Shown one piece after another: positions 1 through 9,864 of a DNA stretch of 64,000 bases (within the stretch, counting starts at the first letter, position 1; each line of letters opens with the position of its first letter). The notes beneath the pieces were generated by a model. It did not search any database, was not told where the DNA came from, and saw only the letters and a program-made list of their open reading frames with translations. Source of the DNA: Marivivens sp. LCG002 (GTDB lineage Bacteria; Pseudomonadota; Alphaproteobacteria; Rhodobacterales; Rhodobacteraceae); NCBI RefSeq assembly GCF_030264275.1, contig NZ_CP127165.1, positions 1,104,001 to 1,168,000 on the forward strand, written 5' to 3'. Position numbers and translations under genes: made by a program.

Positions 1-501
1 ACGGACGGGCATCACATGCTTCATCGCGGGGTGGTGCATCGGTGCCATCATAAAGCCGATGCCGGCCTCAAGGATGCCTTGCTCCACCACTTCGGCTCCG
101 ACCATCACGTCGATACCAAGCTGGCCAAGCGCATCTGCTGCGCCCGATTTGGACGAGAGGTTGCGGTTGCCGTGTTTGGCTACGGGGACGCCTGCGCCTG
201 CGACCACAAAGGCAGTCGCGGTCGAAATATTGAGCGTGCCGATCCCGTCACCACCCGTGCCGACGATATCCATCGCGCCTTGGGGGGCGGAGACGGGTAT
301 GCATTTGGCGCGCATCGCAGCGGCGGCGGCGGAATATTCGGAGACGGATTCGCCGCGTGCCCGCATCGACATAAGGAGACCCGCGACCTGTGCAGGCGTG
401 GCTTGCCCCTCGAACAGGATTTCAAAGGCCTGATTGGCCTGCGAGCGGCTCAACGGACCTTCGGAAGCGGCATAGATGAGGGGTTTGATTGCGTCGCTCA
501 T
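1..501 (-). CDS. trpD: Anthranilate phosphoribosyltransferase, N-terminal part (cut by window edge)
   Basis: TrpD joins anthranilate to PRPP in tryptophan synthesis. Only the first 167 codons are present; the gene runs off the left edge, so its C-terminus is unseen. The reading begins [15 protein letters not shown]. It holds the family's diphosphate-binding loop DIVGTGGDG, then [22 protein letters not shown]-type sequence followed by [14 protein letters not shown], which are diagnostic for TrpD. The ATG overlaps the trpG stop codon in an ATGA (498-501), so the two are translationally coupled and share an operon. trpC probably follows outside the window. Confidence 0.93.
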   Translation of the reverse strand, partial: MSDAIKPLIYAASEGPLSRSQANQAFEILFEGQATPAQVAGLLMSMRARGESVSEYSAAAAAMRAKCIPVSAPQGAMDIVGTGGDGIGTLNISTATAFVVAGAGVPVAKHGNRNLSSKSGAADALGQLGIDVMVGAEVVEQGILEAGIGFMMAPMHHPAMKHVMPVR

Positions 502-1091
502 GCTGTCTCTTTCGTCTTGAGGTTGGCCAGTTCGAGGAAGTTGTTCAAAAGCTTGTGGCCATGCTGGCTTGCGATGCTTTCGGGGTGGAATTGCACCCCT
601 TGGATCGGAAGTGTGCGGTGCTGAAGGCCCATGATCGTGCCGTCCTCAAGCCATGCGGTCACCTCGAGACAGTCGGGTAGGCTGTCGCGCTCGACAACAA
701 GACTATGGTAGCGGGTCGCCTCGAAGGGACTGGGAAGGTCTTTGAACACGCCCTTGCCCTCGTGGTGCATGGTGCCCATTTTGCCGTGGACGATTTCGTG
801 GCAGCGCACGACCTTGCCGCCAAAAGCCTCGCCGATGGTCTGATGGCCAAGGCATACGCCCATGAGCGGGATCTTTGCTTCGGCGGCGGCGATGGTCAGC
901 GGAATGCAAATACCCGCTTGCGCAGGATCGCAGGGTCCGGGCGAAAGCAGGATCGCTTCGGGCTTCATCGCGAGCGCCTCTTCGACGCTGAGCGCATCAT
1001 TGCGGCGCACCACAACATCGGCACCAAGCTCGCCGATGTAATGCACCAGATTATAGGTGAAGCTGTCGTAGTTATCGATCAAAAGCAGCAT
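498..1091 (-). CDS. trpG: Anthranilate synthase component II (glutamine amidotransferase)
   Basis: This subunit releases ammonia from glutamine for TrpE to make anthranilate from chorismate. The 197-residue length is normal for TrpG. The class I amidotransferase nucleophile is Cys80 in GVCLGHQ, and the His-Glu pair lies in VQFHPES near residue 170. The N-terminal [12 protein letters not shown] is typical of the family. It is first in a trpG-trpD unit and sits apart from trpE, with one opposite-strand gene between them. A 24-bp near-perfect palindrome lies just upstream (1144-1167). PabA is the main alternative, but the coupling to trpD supports TrpG. Confidence 0.95.
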   Translation of the reverse strand: MLLLIDNYDSFTYNLVHYIGELGADVVVRRNDALSVEEALAMKPEAILLSPGPCDPAQAGICIPLTIAAAEAKIPLMGVCLGHQTIGEAFGGKVVRCHEIVHGKMGTMHHEGKGVFKDLPSPFEATRYHSLVVERDSLPDCLEVTAWLEDGTIMGLQHRTLPIQGVQFHPESIASQHGHKLLNNFLELANLKTKETA

Positions 1092-1143
1092 GGTCGGCCT
1101 TGTTCAAAAAGGGGGCTACCGTTGGGCCTCCCCATAAATGTAT

Positions 1144-1167
1144 AGTCGGGCCATACATGGGCCGACT
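1144..1167. promoter_or_regulatory. Near-perfect palindrome in the trpG / deacetylase divergent promoter region
   Basis: AGTCGGGCCAT (1144-1154) and ATGGGCCGACT (1157-1167) are inverted copies with one mismatch and a 2-bp spacer. The element sits between two divergently read genes, where an operator would be expected. No T-tract follows on either strand, so it is not a terminator. The regulator is unknown. Confidence 0.4.
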
Positions 1168-1224
1168 GTGCAAGCAGCGTCAAGGTCCAGAGACAATAAT
1201 GAAGTCAAGAACGGGGGCGGATTG

Positions 1225-2649
1225 GTGCTGAAAGGACTGATTTCAGGCGGATTGGTTGGGGTAGTCGTTGCAGGGACAGGATTTTCGGTCGCATCCTTGA
1301 TGTTCGACCCGCCTGTGCGGGACGGTGCGGAGGCACCGAGCGTGGCGGCCGATGTTGCCGAAACACGCCCCGCCGAGGTGGCCGCACCCGAAGCGACAAG
1401 CGATGCGGCACTCGAAGTCGAACCTACCGAGGACGCGCCTGCGCCCGAGGCGGCAGTGCCCGTCGATATTGCCCCCGCGCAAAACACCGAGATCCTGATT
1501 GACCCGCCCGCGCTGAGTGCGCCGTCGGTTGGGGTATCGGCACCCGTCGCCCAGCCCGAAGGCAGCGCTTTGCCCGATGCGGATACCTCACCCAGCGCAC
1601 CGCCCGTGGTCGCTGGCACCGAAGGCACTATGGCCGCTCCCGAAGTCGAAGGGGGCGCAAACGTCGATATGTCGACGGAAGAGCCTGTGCTTCCCAATCC
1701 TGCAGCGACCCCGCCGAGCACGCCCGAGGGGGAAACGAATCTCGAGGTTCAGGTCGAGCCGATCATCATCGTGACCGAAGAGCCCGCGACACCGAGCGAA
1801 GAGAGCATGGAAGCGGCTCCCGAAGAGGTCGTCGATCTCACGGCCAATGTGACGCCCGAACCCGTTACGTCCAAGCCGCCGACCTCGCTCAGCGGGACTT
1901 TGGCCGGCCAGATGCCAAGCGGCTCCGAAGGGGTCAAGGTCATCCGTCTGGGCCAAGGTGAAGACACTGAGCGGGAAACCGTCAAAGCGCTCGAAGAATT
2001 CTCGGCCGAATTTGCCAATCCGAATGATCTTCCGCTGATGTCCATCGTCCTGCTCGATGACGGGTCGATGGCGAATGCGGATGCCGCGCTGCGCGGCTCG
2101 CCGTTCCCTGTGACGGTGGCGCTTGATCCGAGCCTTCCGAACGCGACGGAACGGATGCAGACCTATCGCAATGCGGGGATCGAAGTTCTTGCGGTCGCGA
2201 ATATCGCAAGCGGGGCCACGGCGAGCGATGTCGAGATGCTTCTGGGGGCTACCTTCAACATTCTTCCCGAAGCGATCGGGCTGATCGACACGGGAAGCGG
2301 CGATTTCGGAAGCCTTGCCGCAACCGAACAGGGGATGGCCGCGCTTGCCGCCGAAGGGCGCGGGTTCGTGACGATCGCACGCGGTCTGAATGCCGCGCTG
2401 CGCACCGCCGAGGACACCGAAGTGCCCGCTGCCGTCGTCTATCGTGATCTCGACGGCGAGGGGCAATCGGCGCAGGTGATCCGCCGTTTCCTCGACCAAG
2501 CCGCCTTTCGCGCGCGGCAGGAAAGCGGCGTCGTCCTGTTGGGGCGCGTGCGGCCAGATACGCTCTCGGCGCTGATCCTCTGGGCGACGGCCAATCGCGC
2601 CGAGCAAGTCGCTCAGGCCCCTGTTTCGGCGGTTCTCAAAGCCCAATAA
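1225..2649 (+). CDS. Divergent polysaccharide deacetylase family protein (YibQ-like), membrane-anchored
   Basis: From the GTG at 1225 the protein has 474 residues. It starts with a single hydrophobic segment (about residues 3-27), then a long Pro/Glu/Ala/Val-rich low-complexity linker to about residue 240. The C-terminal domain resembles divergent polysaccharide deacetylases: a start like LPLMSIVLLDDGS, then FPVTVALDPSLPNA and GIEVLAVANIAS. The full metal-binding set of true deacetylases is not evident, so activity is uncertain. The layout suggests an inner-membrane anchor with a periplasmic C-terminal domain. TTG 1222 is an alternative start; the in-frame ATG at 1138 falls just before the palindrome and adds non-hydrophobic residues, so I rejected it. 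The gene lies between trpG and trpE on the opposite strand. Confidence 0.75.
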   Translation: MLKGLISGGLVGVVVAGTGFSVASLMFDPPVRDGAEAPSVAADVAETRPAEVAAPEATSDAALEVEPTEDAPAPEAAVPVDIAPAQNTEILIDPPALSAPSVGVSAPVAQPEGSALPDADTSPSAPPVVAGTEGTMAAPEVEGGANVDMSTEEPVLPNPAATPPSTPEGETNLEVQVEPIIIVTEEPATPSEESMEAAPEEVVDLTANVTPEPVTSKPPTSLSGTLAGQMPSGSEGVKVIRLGQGEDTERETVKALEEFSAEFANPNDLPLMSIVLLDDGSMANADAALRGSPFPVTVALDPSLPNATERMQTYRNAGIEVLAVANIASGATASDVEMLLGATFNILPEAIGLIDTGSGDFGSLAATEQGMAALAAEGRGFVTIARGLNAALRTAEDTEVPAAVVYRDLDGEGQSAQVIRRFLDQAAFRARQESGVVLLGRVRPDTLSALILWATANRAEQVAQAPVSAVLKAQ

Positions 2650-2652
2650 CGC

Positions 2653-2683
2653 AACGCCGCCCCAAGGGGCGGCGTTTTCGTTT
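2653..2683. terminator. Rho-independent terminator between convergent genes
   Basis: AACGCCGCCCC (2653-2663) pairs with GGGGCGGCGTT (2666-2676) around an AA loop, followed by a TTTT run on the plus strand. It lies between the convergent stop codons of the deacetylase (2649) and trpE (2696). It most clearly serves the plus-strand gene. Confidence 0.85.
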
Positions 2684-2695
2684 CGTCTGACCGGA

Positions 2696-4201
2696 TCAGT
2701 TGCCTGTTCGGAAAATCGTAGCGTCCTGAGCGGCTTTGCGGATGGCGTTCGATTTGTGAACGGTCTCCATATATTCGGACTCGGGATCGCTGTCGTAAAC
2801 GATGCCTGCGCCCGCCTGAATATAGAGCTTTGCATCCTTGAGAACGGCGGTGCGCAGCGCGATGCACATATCCATATCGCCGCCCGCGCTGAAATAGCCG
2901 ACGCCGCCGCCGTAGATGCCGCGCTTTTCAGGCTCAAGCTCGTTGATGATCTCCATCGCGCGGACCTTGGGCGCCCCCGAGACGGTGCCTGCGGGCATAC
3001 CTGCGAAAAAGGCGGTAAGCGCGTCTTCGCCGTCGGCTATCTCGCCCACGACGTTCGAGACGATGTGCATCACGTGGCTATAGCGCTCGACAAAGAACTG
3101 ATCGGTGGGATGCACGGTCCCGATCTTGGAGACCTTGGCCGTGTCGTTGCGCCCCAGATCGAGAAGCATGAGATGCTCGGCAAGTTCCTTCTTGTCGGAC
3201 AAAAGATCGAGCTCGTTCGCCTTGTCCTCTTCGGGGGTGGCGCCGCGCGGACGGGTGCCCGCAATGGGGCGGATCGTGACGCGGCTTCCTGCCACCTGAA
3301 CAAGGATCTCGGGGCTTGCGCCGATCACCTGATAGGTGCCGAAGTTGAAATAGAACATATAGGGCGACGGATTGGTGCGGCGCAGACTGCGATAGAGAGA
3401 GAAGGGCGGTTCCTTGAACTCTTGGGTCCAGCGCTGCGAGGGGACCACCTGAAAGATGTCGCCTGCACGGATGTAATCCTTGGCTTTTTCCACGGCGGCC
3501 TTGAAGCCGTCGCGGGTGAAGTTCGACGTCGGCTCGCCGACCTGATGCGGCTCGGAGTATTCGCGGCTGTCGTGGGGGATCGGGCGGTCAAGCGCGCGCT
3601 GCGCGTCCATCACCCTCTCGGCGGCTTGGGCATAGGCGGCACGCGCCGAAAGCCCGCTGCCCACATAGGCGGGCGAGACGAGGATCACATCGCCTTTGAC
3701 GCCGTCGAGCACCGCAACGAGGGTGGGGCGCATCATCACGGCATCGGGCACGAAAATCGGATCGGGTTTCGCATCGGGGAGACGCTCGACCAGACGGATC
3801 ATGTCATAGCCGAGATAGCCGAAGAGACCGGCGGAAGAGGCAGGAATATCGGAGGGAAGCTCGATCTTGCTCTCTGCAATCAGATTGCGGAGCGAGGTCA
3901 GGGGATCAACGCTCTCGTCCCGAAACGCGTCTTCGTCATAGCGCGCTTCACGGTTGATGCGCGCCTTGGTTCCGTCACAGCTCCAGATCAGGTCGGGGTT
4001 CATCCCGATGATCGAATAACGCCCGCGCACTTCCCCGCCCGTGACGCTTTCAAGCATAAAGCTGTGCTTGGCCGCTCCCGAAAGCTTGAGCATCAGGGAC
4101 ACGGTGGTGTCCAGATCGGCCGCCAGACGGGTATAGACGACCTGATGCTTGCCCGCTTCGTAAGCGGCTTTGAAGGTCTCGAAATCGGGGCTTAGTGCCA
4201 T
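2696..4201 (-). CDS. trpE: Anthranilate synthase component I
   Basis: TrpE converts chorismate plus ammonia (from TrpG) to anthranilate, the first committed step of tryptophan synthesis. The 501-residue length is usual. The chorismate-utilising C-terminal domain is complete: DIFQVVPSQR, GASPEILV, RPIAGTRPRG, RNDTAKVSKIGTV, HIVSNVVGE, AGTVSGAPKVRAME and the terminal YIQAGAGIVYDSDPESEY. The N-terminal domain carries the feedback-site region LLKLSG-like LMLKLSGAAKHSFMLESV. It starts 12 bp after the stop of the PpiD-like foldase gene, so the two are likely co-transcribed. Confidence 0.97.
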   Translation of the reverse strand: MALSPDFETFKAAYEAGKHQVVYTRLAADLDTTVSLMLKLSGAAKHSFMLESVTGGEVRGRYSIIGMNPDLIWSCDGTKARINREARYDEDAFRDESVDPLTSLRNLIAESKIELPSDIPASSAGLFGYLGYDMIRLVERLPDAKPDPIFVPDAVMMRPTLVAVLDGVKGDVILVSPAYVGSGLSARAAYAQAAERVMDAQRALDRPIPHDSREYSEPHQVGEPTSNFTRDGFKAAVEKAKDYIRAGDIFQVVPSQRWTQEFKEPPFSLYRSLRRTNPSPYMFYFNFGTYQVIGASPEILVQVAGSRVTIRPIAGTRPRGATPEEDKANELDLLSDKKELAEHLMLLDLGRNDTAKVSKIGTVHPTDQFFVERYSHVMHIVSNVVGEIADGEDALTAFFAGMPAGTVSGAPKVRAMEIINELEPEKRGIYGGGVGYFSAGGDMDMCIALRTAVLKDAKLYIQAGAGIVYDSDPESEYMETVHKSNAIRKAAQDATIFRTGN

Positions 4202-4213
4202 AGTGCCGCCTGC

Positions 4214-6058
4214 TTACTGGAGTTGGGTGTGCACGGCATTGATCGCCGCCTGATCAAGGGTGATCTCGGTGTTCTTGCGGATCGTTGCGAGGGTCGCATC
4301 GAAAAGGTCCTGCGACAGACCTGCGGCCGATTGCTCCAGAAGCGAGGCACGCTGTGCGATGGTGTCGGTATCGTTCAGATCGGGGGCCTTGATCGTATCA
4401 AGGGTGATCACCACCGTCAGACCCGTATCATCGGCCAAAGAGCGGCTCGTGCCTTGGTCCATGTTGAAGATCGCAGCGCCGAACCCGACGGGGGTGCCTT
4501 CGATAAAGCTGCGGCGGGTGAGGTCGGTTTCGCGCATCGGCACAAGCCCGAGATCGGCATAGCTCTCGCCTGCCTCGAGACGGGCGATCAGCGCTTCGGC
4601 GGCATTGAAGAGCGCATTCGACGCGGCCTCTTCCTGCCAGCCAGCGAGAACCGCATCGGCGACATCCGCCTGTTCCTGAAGCGCGGGTTCGCGCAGTGCA
4701 TCGACGCGGAGCGCAAACACGCCGCCGTCCGCCATCTCGATGATTTCGGGATAGTCGCCGATAGAGGCCGAAGCCGCAGCGGTGCGGAAGCTGTCATAGG
4801 CGGCGATGCCATCGATCACAGTCTCATTGAATTCGATGGTTCCGAGTTCGAGATCAGAGCGCTCGACCAGATCTTCGATCGTTGCGCCGCCTGCAATCAG
4901 GTCGGTGAGGCTCTCGACGGTGTCGGTGATCTGGCGGCGTGCGCGCGCGGTCGCAAGCTCTGCCCGAAGATCGTCGCGGGCCTCTTCAAAGGTGGTTTCT
5001 TCGGCCGCAAGGATCGCGTTCACGCGGAACAGGGCAGGGCCGAGGTCCGTATCGAGCGGGCCGACGACAGCGCCCGTTTCGGCAGCAAAAATCGTCTCGC
5101 CCGCAGCGCCGAGATCGTCGATCGCCACGTCGCCCATATCTGTGTCGGTCATGGCAAGGCCGCGCTCGGCAACGAGATCCTCGAAGGTGGCTTCGCCTGC
5201 CGTGACACGCGCAATCGCTGCTTCGGCGCTCGCGGCATCACCATAGATCAGGCGCTCGACAAGTCGGCGCTCGGGGAAGATGTAATCGGCGGAGCGTTCT
5301 TCATAGAGATCGCGCAGCGCCTGTTCGTCCACCTCGACCTTGTCCATCAGCATTTCGGGCGTGAGCCACGCATAGGTGATTTCCTTGGTTTCGGGGATCG
5401 TGAACTCTTCGGGGTTCGCCTCGTAATAGGCGGTCAGATCGGCCTCGGTCGGTTCGGCAATCGGGGCCGAGACCAGCGCGGGATCGATAAAGGCATAGGT
5501 CACGTCGCGGCGCTCGGAAATATAGCCGAGCAGAAGATCGGCATAGGCTTCGCTCGGGGCAACACCGCCGATGATTGCGGCCTGAACCATAGTGCGGGCC
5601 ATTTCTTCGCGCAGGCTTGCTTCGAATTCGGCTTCGCTCTCGCCGATACGGCTGAGCGCATCGCGATAGGCATCGCGGTCGAATTTGCCGTCAAAGCCCT
5701 GAAACGCGGAGATGTTGAGCACCTGTTCGCGCACGCGCTCGTCACCGACCGAAAGGCCGAGTTCAAAGGCGGCGTTGTCAAGGACGCGCTGGTTCACAAG
5801 GTCATTAAGGACCTGACGGTCAAGGCCGAGCGACTGCGCTTGGGTAAAGCTGACCGTGGTGCCGACCTGAGCCGAGAAGGCGTTCAGCTGTTCACTGAGC
5901 GTGCGGTAATAGCGGTTGATCGAGATGTCCTTCTCGCCGACCGTGCCGAGGCGCGTTGCGCTTCCCGAGAGGTTCACCGTGCCAAAGCCCATGAGACCTA
6001 CGAAAAGGAGGCCGAGGATGATCCATACAAAGACCTTGCTTCCCTTGCTCGCTGCCAT
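4214..6058 (-). CDS. Membrane-anchored peptidylprolyl isomerase / periplasmic foldase (PpiD/SurA-N type)
   Basis: The 614-residue protein has one N-terminal membrane helix (about residues 9-29, VFVWIILGLLFVGLMGFGTV) that anchors a large periplasmic part. A SurA-like N-terminal chaperone region follows (residues about 40-190). A parvulin-type region (about 260-360, around RRLVERLIYGD, ATFEDLVAERGL and GPLDTDLGPALFRV) and a C-terminal helical segment complete the PpiD layout. The family helps fold outer-membrane and secreted proteins as they leave the Sec translocon. It is upstream of trpE with a 12-bp gap. Parvulin domains in PpiD are often inactive, so isomerase activity is not assured. Confidence 0.85.
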   Translation of the reverse strand: MAASKGSKVFVWIILGLLFVGLMGFGTVNLSGSATRLGTVGEKDISINRYYRTLSEQLNAFSAQVGTTVSFTQAQSLGLDRQVLNDLVNQRVLDNAAFELGLSVGDERVREQVLNISAFQGFDGKFDRDAYRDALSRIGESEAEFEASLREEMARTMVQAAIIGGVAPSEAYADLLLGYISERRDVTYAFIDPALVSAPIAEPTEADLTAYYEANPEEFTIPETKEITYAWLTPEMLMDKVEVDEQALRDLYEERSADYIFPERRLVERLIYGDAASAEAAIARVTAGEATFEDLVAERGLAMTDTDMGDVAIDDLGAAGETIFAAETGAVVGPLDTDLGPALFRVNAILAAEETTFEEARDDLRAELATARARRQITDTVESLTDLIAGGATIEDLVERSDLELGTIEFNETVIDGIAAYDSFRTAAASASIGDYPEIIEMADGGVFALRVDALREPALQEQADVADAVLAGWQEEAASNALFNAAEALIARLEAGESYADLGLVPMRETDLTRRSFIEGTPVGFGAAIFNMDQGTSRSLADDTGLTVVITLDTIKAPDLNDTDTIAQRASLLEQSAAGLSQDLFDATLATIRKNTEITLDQAAINAVHTQLQ

Positions 6059-6095
6059 TTTACCTGTCCTTCAATACGTGTTTTGCCGATGCGAC

Positions 6096-6117
6096 GACCG
6101 CCACTGAATAGGCGGTC
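6096..6117 (-). other. Hairpin downstream of the aminotransferase
   Basis: GACCGCC (6096-6102) and GGCGGTC (6111-6117) form a 7-bp stem with an 8-nt loop between the stop of the aminotransferase (6136) and the start of the foldase gene (6058). There is no T-tract on the minus strand, so it may slow or process transcripts rather than terminate them. Confidence 0.35.
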
Positions 6118-6135
6118 AGAGGCGGGGGTGCAAGA

Positions 6136-7308
6136 TCAGAGCGCAAGCGTTTCGAGGCGCTCGAACAAGGCGGCAATGCCAGCGCGGTCCACATTGGCAA
6201 AGGCGATGCGCAATTGCCGTTCCGCCTCGGGGTGGTTTTGCGGCATGAACATCGTCCCCGGAAGCAAAAGAACGCCGATTTCCTGCACGAGTTTGGGCGC
6301 AAGCGCGTGGCTTGGCATCTCGAAAGGGTGCTCGACATAGGCGAAATAGGCACCGCACCCGAGAAGCTTCCAGCCCTTGGCCGCAAGTCGGGGAAAGTGC
6401 TCTTCGATGGCTTTGCGCCGATCAAGGATCTCGGCCCGCTCGCCCTTGAGCCAGTCGTCAAGGTTCCGCATGCCCCAAAGCGCGGCGCGTTGCCCAAGCT
6501 GGTTGGCACAGATCGTCACGGTGTCGAGGAACTTCTCGACTTGCGCAAGACGCGCGGGCGAACAGCAGATCGCACCGACGCGGTGCCCCGTCAATCTGTA
6601 GGCTTTTGAAAAGGAATAGAGCTGAATCAGCGTCTGGTCCCAGTCGAAATGTTCGAAAAGTGCATGTGGGGCCTCTTCGCGACTGTCGAAATCGCGATAG
6701 GTTTCATCAAGGATCAATGCCAGTCCGCGGGCACGGCACAGATCATAAAAGGCTGCCACTGTCTCTTTGGGATATTCGGCACCACCGGGATTGTTGGGCG
6801 TAACGAGAACGATGGCCTTTGTGCGCGGAGTGATCAGCGCCTCGGCTGCCCCCACATCTGGGATAAGACCCGCGCCCGTTTGCAAGGCCACGGTTTTGAC
6901 GCCCGCCATGTCGAGCCACATGCGGTGGTTGAAGTAATAGGGGATCGGAAGGATCACCTCGTCGCCTTCGGTGCAAAGCGTGGCGATGGTGGCGGCAAAG
7001 GCCTGATTGCAGCCCGACGTAATGGCGATATTCGCGGCCTCGACCCTACCGTTGTAGAGACGCGTCCAGCGGGCGGCGACTTCGGCCCGAAGGTCGGGCA
7101 GACCGAGCACAGGACCATAAAGATGGGCGGCGGGATCGGTCTTGATGATCTCGGCCATCGCCTCGAGCATTTCGGGGGGCGGCGGCGCAACGGGCGCGGC
7201 CTGAGACACGTTGATCAACGGGCGGTCCGCCGTGAAGGTCGCGGCCTCGAGCCAGCGGCGGGCTTCCATCACGGGCGGCGGAAAGGTGGCTTCGGTGCGC
7301 GTGGTCAT
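6136..7308 (-). CDS. Class I/II PLP-dependent aminotransferase
   Basis: This is a fold-type I aminotransferase of 390 residues. Visible landmarks are the AHLYGPVLGLPDLR substrate-domain segment, the TSGCNQAF cofactor-loop region, the TPNNPGGAEYP motif, the aspartate in LILDETYRDF, and the Schiff-base lysine in SFSKAYRLTGHRVG. A C-terminal arginine for the substrate carboxylate lies in LRIAFAN. Substrate cannot be read from sequence; aspartate or aromatic amino acids are likely. The ATG at 7308 is preceded by GGGAGAG at good spacing; a start 18 codons earlier would add an unconserved leader. It is probably a stand-alone gene. Confidence 0.88.
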   Translation of the reverse strand: MTTRTEATFPPPVMEARRWLEAATFTADRPLINVSQAAPVAPPPPEMLEAMAEIIKTDPAAHLYGPVLGLPDLRAEVAARWTRLYNGRVEAANIAITSGCNQAFAATIATLCTEGDEVILPIPYYFNHRMWLDMAGVKTVALQTGAGLIPDVGAAEALITPRTKAIVLVTPNNPGGAEYPKETVAAFYDLCRARGLALILDETYRDFDSREEAPHALFEHFDWDQTLIQLYSFSKAYRLTGHRVGAICCSPARLAQVEKFLDTVTICANQLGQRAALWGMRNLDDWLKGERAEILDRRKAIEEHFPRLAAKGWKLLGCGAYFAYVEHPFEMPSHALAPKLVQEIGVLLLPGTMFMPQNHPEAERQLRIAFANVDRAGIAALFERLETLAL

Positions 7309-7382
7309 GCATCTCTCCCATTTGCTTGCGCGCACTGTCGCGAGACAAATGGGGAAATGCAATTGGAAACCGTGTCTTACCG

Positions 7383-9236
7383 CTAAAGAGCTTCGGCTCT
7401 CTCGAGTTTTTCCAAAGCCGCCATCCAGAGCGCTTCGGCGCGGGCCAAACCGTCCATGACTTCGGCGTATTTGCGGTTCCAGACTTCGAGCTCGCCGACT
7501 TTGTCGGATTCATACAGATCAGGGTTGGCAAGCTTGGCCGCCAATTTGTCTTGCATTTCGACGATCTTGTTGTAGCGCTCTTCGGATTTGCGCACCTCGG
7601 CACGAAGCGCAAGGATTTCGTCTCGGCTCGGCTTGGGGGTCTTGGGCTTTTCGGCCTTTTGCTTTTGCTCGGGCTTATCGACGCTCAACAGCATCTTTCG
7701 ATAGGCTTCGAGGTCCTCTTCATAGGGCGCAACGCGGCCGTCTTTGACGAGCCAGAGGCGGTCGGCCACAAGGCTGAGAAGATGCATATCGTGGCTGACG
7801 AGGATCACGGCGCCCGTGTAAGCGGTCAGAGCTTCGACAAGCGCTTCGCGGCTCTCGATATCAAGGTGGTTGGTCGGTTCGTCGAGGATGAGAAGATGCG
7901 GTGCATCAAGGGTCGAGAGCAAGAGCGACAGACGCGCCTTTTGACCGCCTGACAGACGGCCCACTTCGGTCTCGGCCTGCGCCGCCATAAGGCCAAAGCC
8001 TGCAAGACGGGCACGAAGCTTGGCCTGGCCTTCTTCGGGGCGTTCGCGAAGGAGGTGCTGGAGCGGGGTTTCTTCAACGCGAAGCTCGTCCACCTGATGC
8101 TGGGCAAAGAACCCGATGCGCAGCTTGGAGGAGGTCACCATCGCGCCGCTCATCTTTTCAAGACGACCCGACAGAAGCTTGGCCAGCGTTGATTTGCCCT
8201 CGCCGTTGCGACCGAGCAGAGCGATACGGTCGTCCTGATCGATCCGAAGGTTGAGACGGTCGAGAACCACGCGCTCGCCATAGCCGACGGAGGCGCCTTC
8301 CATCGCGATGATGGGAGGCGAGAGTTCTTCGGGCGAAGGAAAGGTGAAAACGGTGCGGGCCGCATCCTCGGGCACACGGATCGTTTCCATCTTTTCAAGC
8401 ATTTTCACCCGGGACTGGGCCTGTTTCGCTTTGGAGGCCTTGGCCTTGAAGCGGTCGACGAAGCTTTGCAGGTGTGCGCGCTTCGCCTCTTGCTTTTTGG
8501 CGGCCTGCGCCATCAGGGCGCGCTTTTCGGCCCGCTGGCGGGCAAAGCTGTCATAGGTGCCGGTATAAAAGGTGAGCTTCTTGTCTTCGAGGTGCAGAAT
8601 CCCGCCCACCGAACGGTTGAGCAGTTCGCGGTCGTGCGAGACGATCAGCACCGTATGAGGATAGCGCACGAGGTAAGCTTCGAGCCAGAGCGCCCCTTCA
8701 AGGTCGAGATAGTTGGTCGGTTCGTCAAGCAAGAGAAGGTCAGGCTCCGAGAATAGAACCGCCGCCAATGCAACGCGCATCCGCCAGCCGCCCGAAAAGG
8801 CAGAGCAGGGCATCTTTTGCTCGTCGTCGGTAAAGCCCAAACCCTTGAGGATCGAACTTGCCCGCGCTTCTGCCGACCACGCGTCGATATCGGTCAGACG
8901 GGTCTGGATCTCGGCGATACGGGTCGGGTCGGTCGCTGTTGCCGACTCGGCCAGAAGCGAGTCGCGCTCGGTGTCGGCCTTGAGCACCGTGTCGATGAGT
9001 GAGACCTCGTTTCCGGGGACTTCCTGCGATACACCGCCGATCCGCCAGCCGCGCGGGATCTCGATCTCGCCCGTATCAAGATGGAGTTCACCCCGTATCA
9101 TCTTGAAAAGTGTGGTTTTCCCTGTCCCGTTGCGACCAACGAGGCCGACCTTGTGGCCGGTGGGAATGGTGGCGGTGGCGTTCTCGATCAGAACGCGGCC
9201 GTCGATGGAATACGAGATATCTTTGATCCTGAGCAT
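7383..9236 (-). CDS. ABC-F family ATP-binding protein (Uup/YheS type)
   Basis: The 617-residue protein has two ABC ATPase domains and no membrane segments. Domain 1 has Walker [12 protein letters not shown], signature [12 protein letters not shown] and Walker [13 protein letters not shown]. Domain 2 has [11 protein letters not shown], signature [11 protein letters not shown] and [11 protein letters not shown]. Between them is the ABC-F linker (around residues 240-310), rich in Lys/Ala/Gln. A charged C-terminal coiled coil (from about residue 530) resembles the DNA/RNA-binding tail of Uup. ABC-F proteins bind ribosomes and ease stalled translation or act in ribosome biogenesis. It is divergent from ndk. 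I start at the ATG giving [10 protein letters not shown], the usual ABC-F start. Confidence 0.92.
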   Translation of the reverse strand: MLRIKDISYSIDGRVLIENATATIPTGHKVGLVGRNGTGKTTLFKMIRGELHLDTGEIEIPRGWRIGGVSQEVPGNEVSLIDTVLKADTERDSLLAESATATDPTRIAEIQTRLTDIDAWSAEARASSILKGLGFTDDEQKMPCSAFSGGWRMRVALAAVLFSEPDLLLLDEPTNYLDLEGALWLEAYLVRYPHTVLIVSHDRELLNRSVGGILHLEDKKLTFYTGTYDSFARQRAEKRALMAQAAKKQEAKRAHLQSFVDRFKAKASKAKQAQSRVKMLEKMETIRVPEDAARTVFTFPSPEELSPPIIAMEGASVGYGERVVLDRLNLRIDQDDRIALLGRNGEGKSTLAKLLSGRLEKMSGAMVTSSKLRIGFFAQHQVDELRVEETPLQHLLRERPEEGQAKLRARLAGFGLMAAQAETEVGRLSGGQKARLSLLLSTLDAPHLLILDEPTNHLDIESREALVEALTAYTGAVILVSHDMHLLSLVADRLWLVKDGRVAPYEEDLEAYRKMLLSVDKPEQKQKAEKPKTPKPSRDEILALRAEVRKSEERYNKIVEMQDKLAAKLANPDLYESDKVGELEVWNRKYAEVMDGLARAEALWMAALEKLERAEAL

Positions 9237-9360
9237 GGGTGTTGCTTGCCTCATGCGAGGGGCGCGGTCAATCACGGCTTTTCAAGTCGGTCGCGCCATG
9301 TTAGGGCAGCGCCAATTTCAACATCGGGAGCAATCGCTCCCCCGCTTACGAGGCTCTGAT

Positions 9361-9783
9361 ATGGCTATTGAACGCACTCTCTCGATCATCAAACCCGATG
9401 CAACCAACCGCAACCTGACCGGCAAGATCAACGCAAAGTTCGAAGACGCAGGTCTTCGTATCGTTGCGCAAAAGCGCATCAAGCTCTCGATGGAGCAGGC
9501 CGGCAAGTTCTACGAAGTGCACGCTGCACGTCCGTTCTATGGCGAACTGTGTGAATTCATGGCTTCGGCTCCTGTTGTTGTTCAGGTTCTCGAAGGTGAA
9601 GGCGCAATCGCCAAGAACCGTGAAGTCATGGGCGCAACCAACCCCGCCGACGCTGCTGCCGGCACGATCCGCGCAGAGTTCGCTCTTTCGGTCGGCGAAA
9701 ACTCGGTTCACGGCTCGGATGCTCCCGAGACCGCTGCTCAGGAAATCGCATTCTTCTTCTCGGGTCTCGAACTGGTCGGCTAA
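9361..9783 (+). CDS. ndk: Nucleoside-diphosphate kinase
   Basis: Ndk transfers the gamma phosphate from ATP to other NDPs through a phosphohistidine, balancing NTP and dNTP pools. The 140-residue length is exact for the family. It begins [14 protein letters not shown], and the active-site His117 lies in [21 protein letters not shown] and [13 protein letters not shown] are also conserved Ndk segments. It is monocistronic, divergent from the ABC-F gene, and followed by a strong terminator. Confidence 0.98.
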   Translation: MAIERTLSIIKPDATNRNLTGKINAKFEDAGLRIVAQKRIKLSMEQAGKFYEVHAARPFYGELCEFMASAPVVVQVLEGEGAIAKNREVMGATNPADAAAGTIRAEFALSVGENSVHGSDAPETAAQEIAFFFSGLELVG

Positions 9784-9808
9784 TCGGCTGATCTGACCTG
9801 AAACGATT

Positions 9809-9843
9809 GACCGCCCTCATGGAAACATGTGGGCGGTTTTCGT
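9809..9843 (+). terminator. Rho-independent terminator of ndk
   Basis: ACCGCCC then CATG pairs with CATG then GGGCGGT around a GAAA tetraloop, with one T-T mismatch in the stem, followed by TTTTCG. It starts about 25 bp after the ndk stop and lies between ndk and the convergent TfoX-domain gene. Confidence 0.9.
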
Positions 9844-9864
9844 TTGGTCACAGGTCAGAGGGCG

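Noticed and set aside
2756-4195. 479-codon open frame antisense to trpE
   Set aside because: trpE on the other strand has every family motif; this frame has none.
4223-6340. 705-codon open frame antisense to the PpiD-like gene
   Set aside because: No ribosome site or family motif; it exists because high-GC genes keep the opposite frame open.
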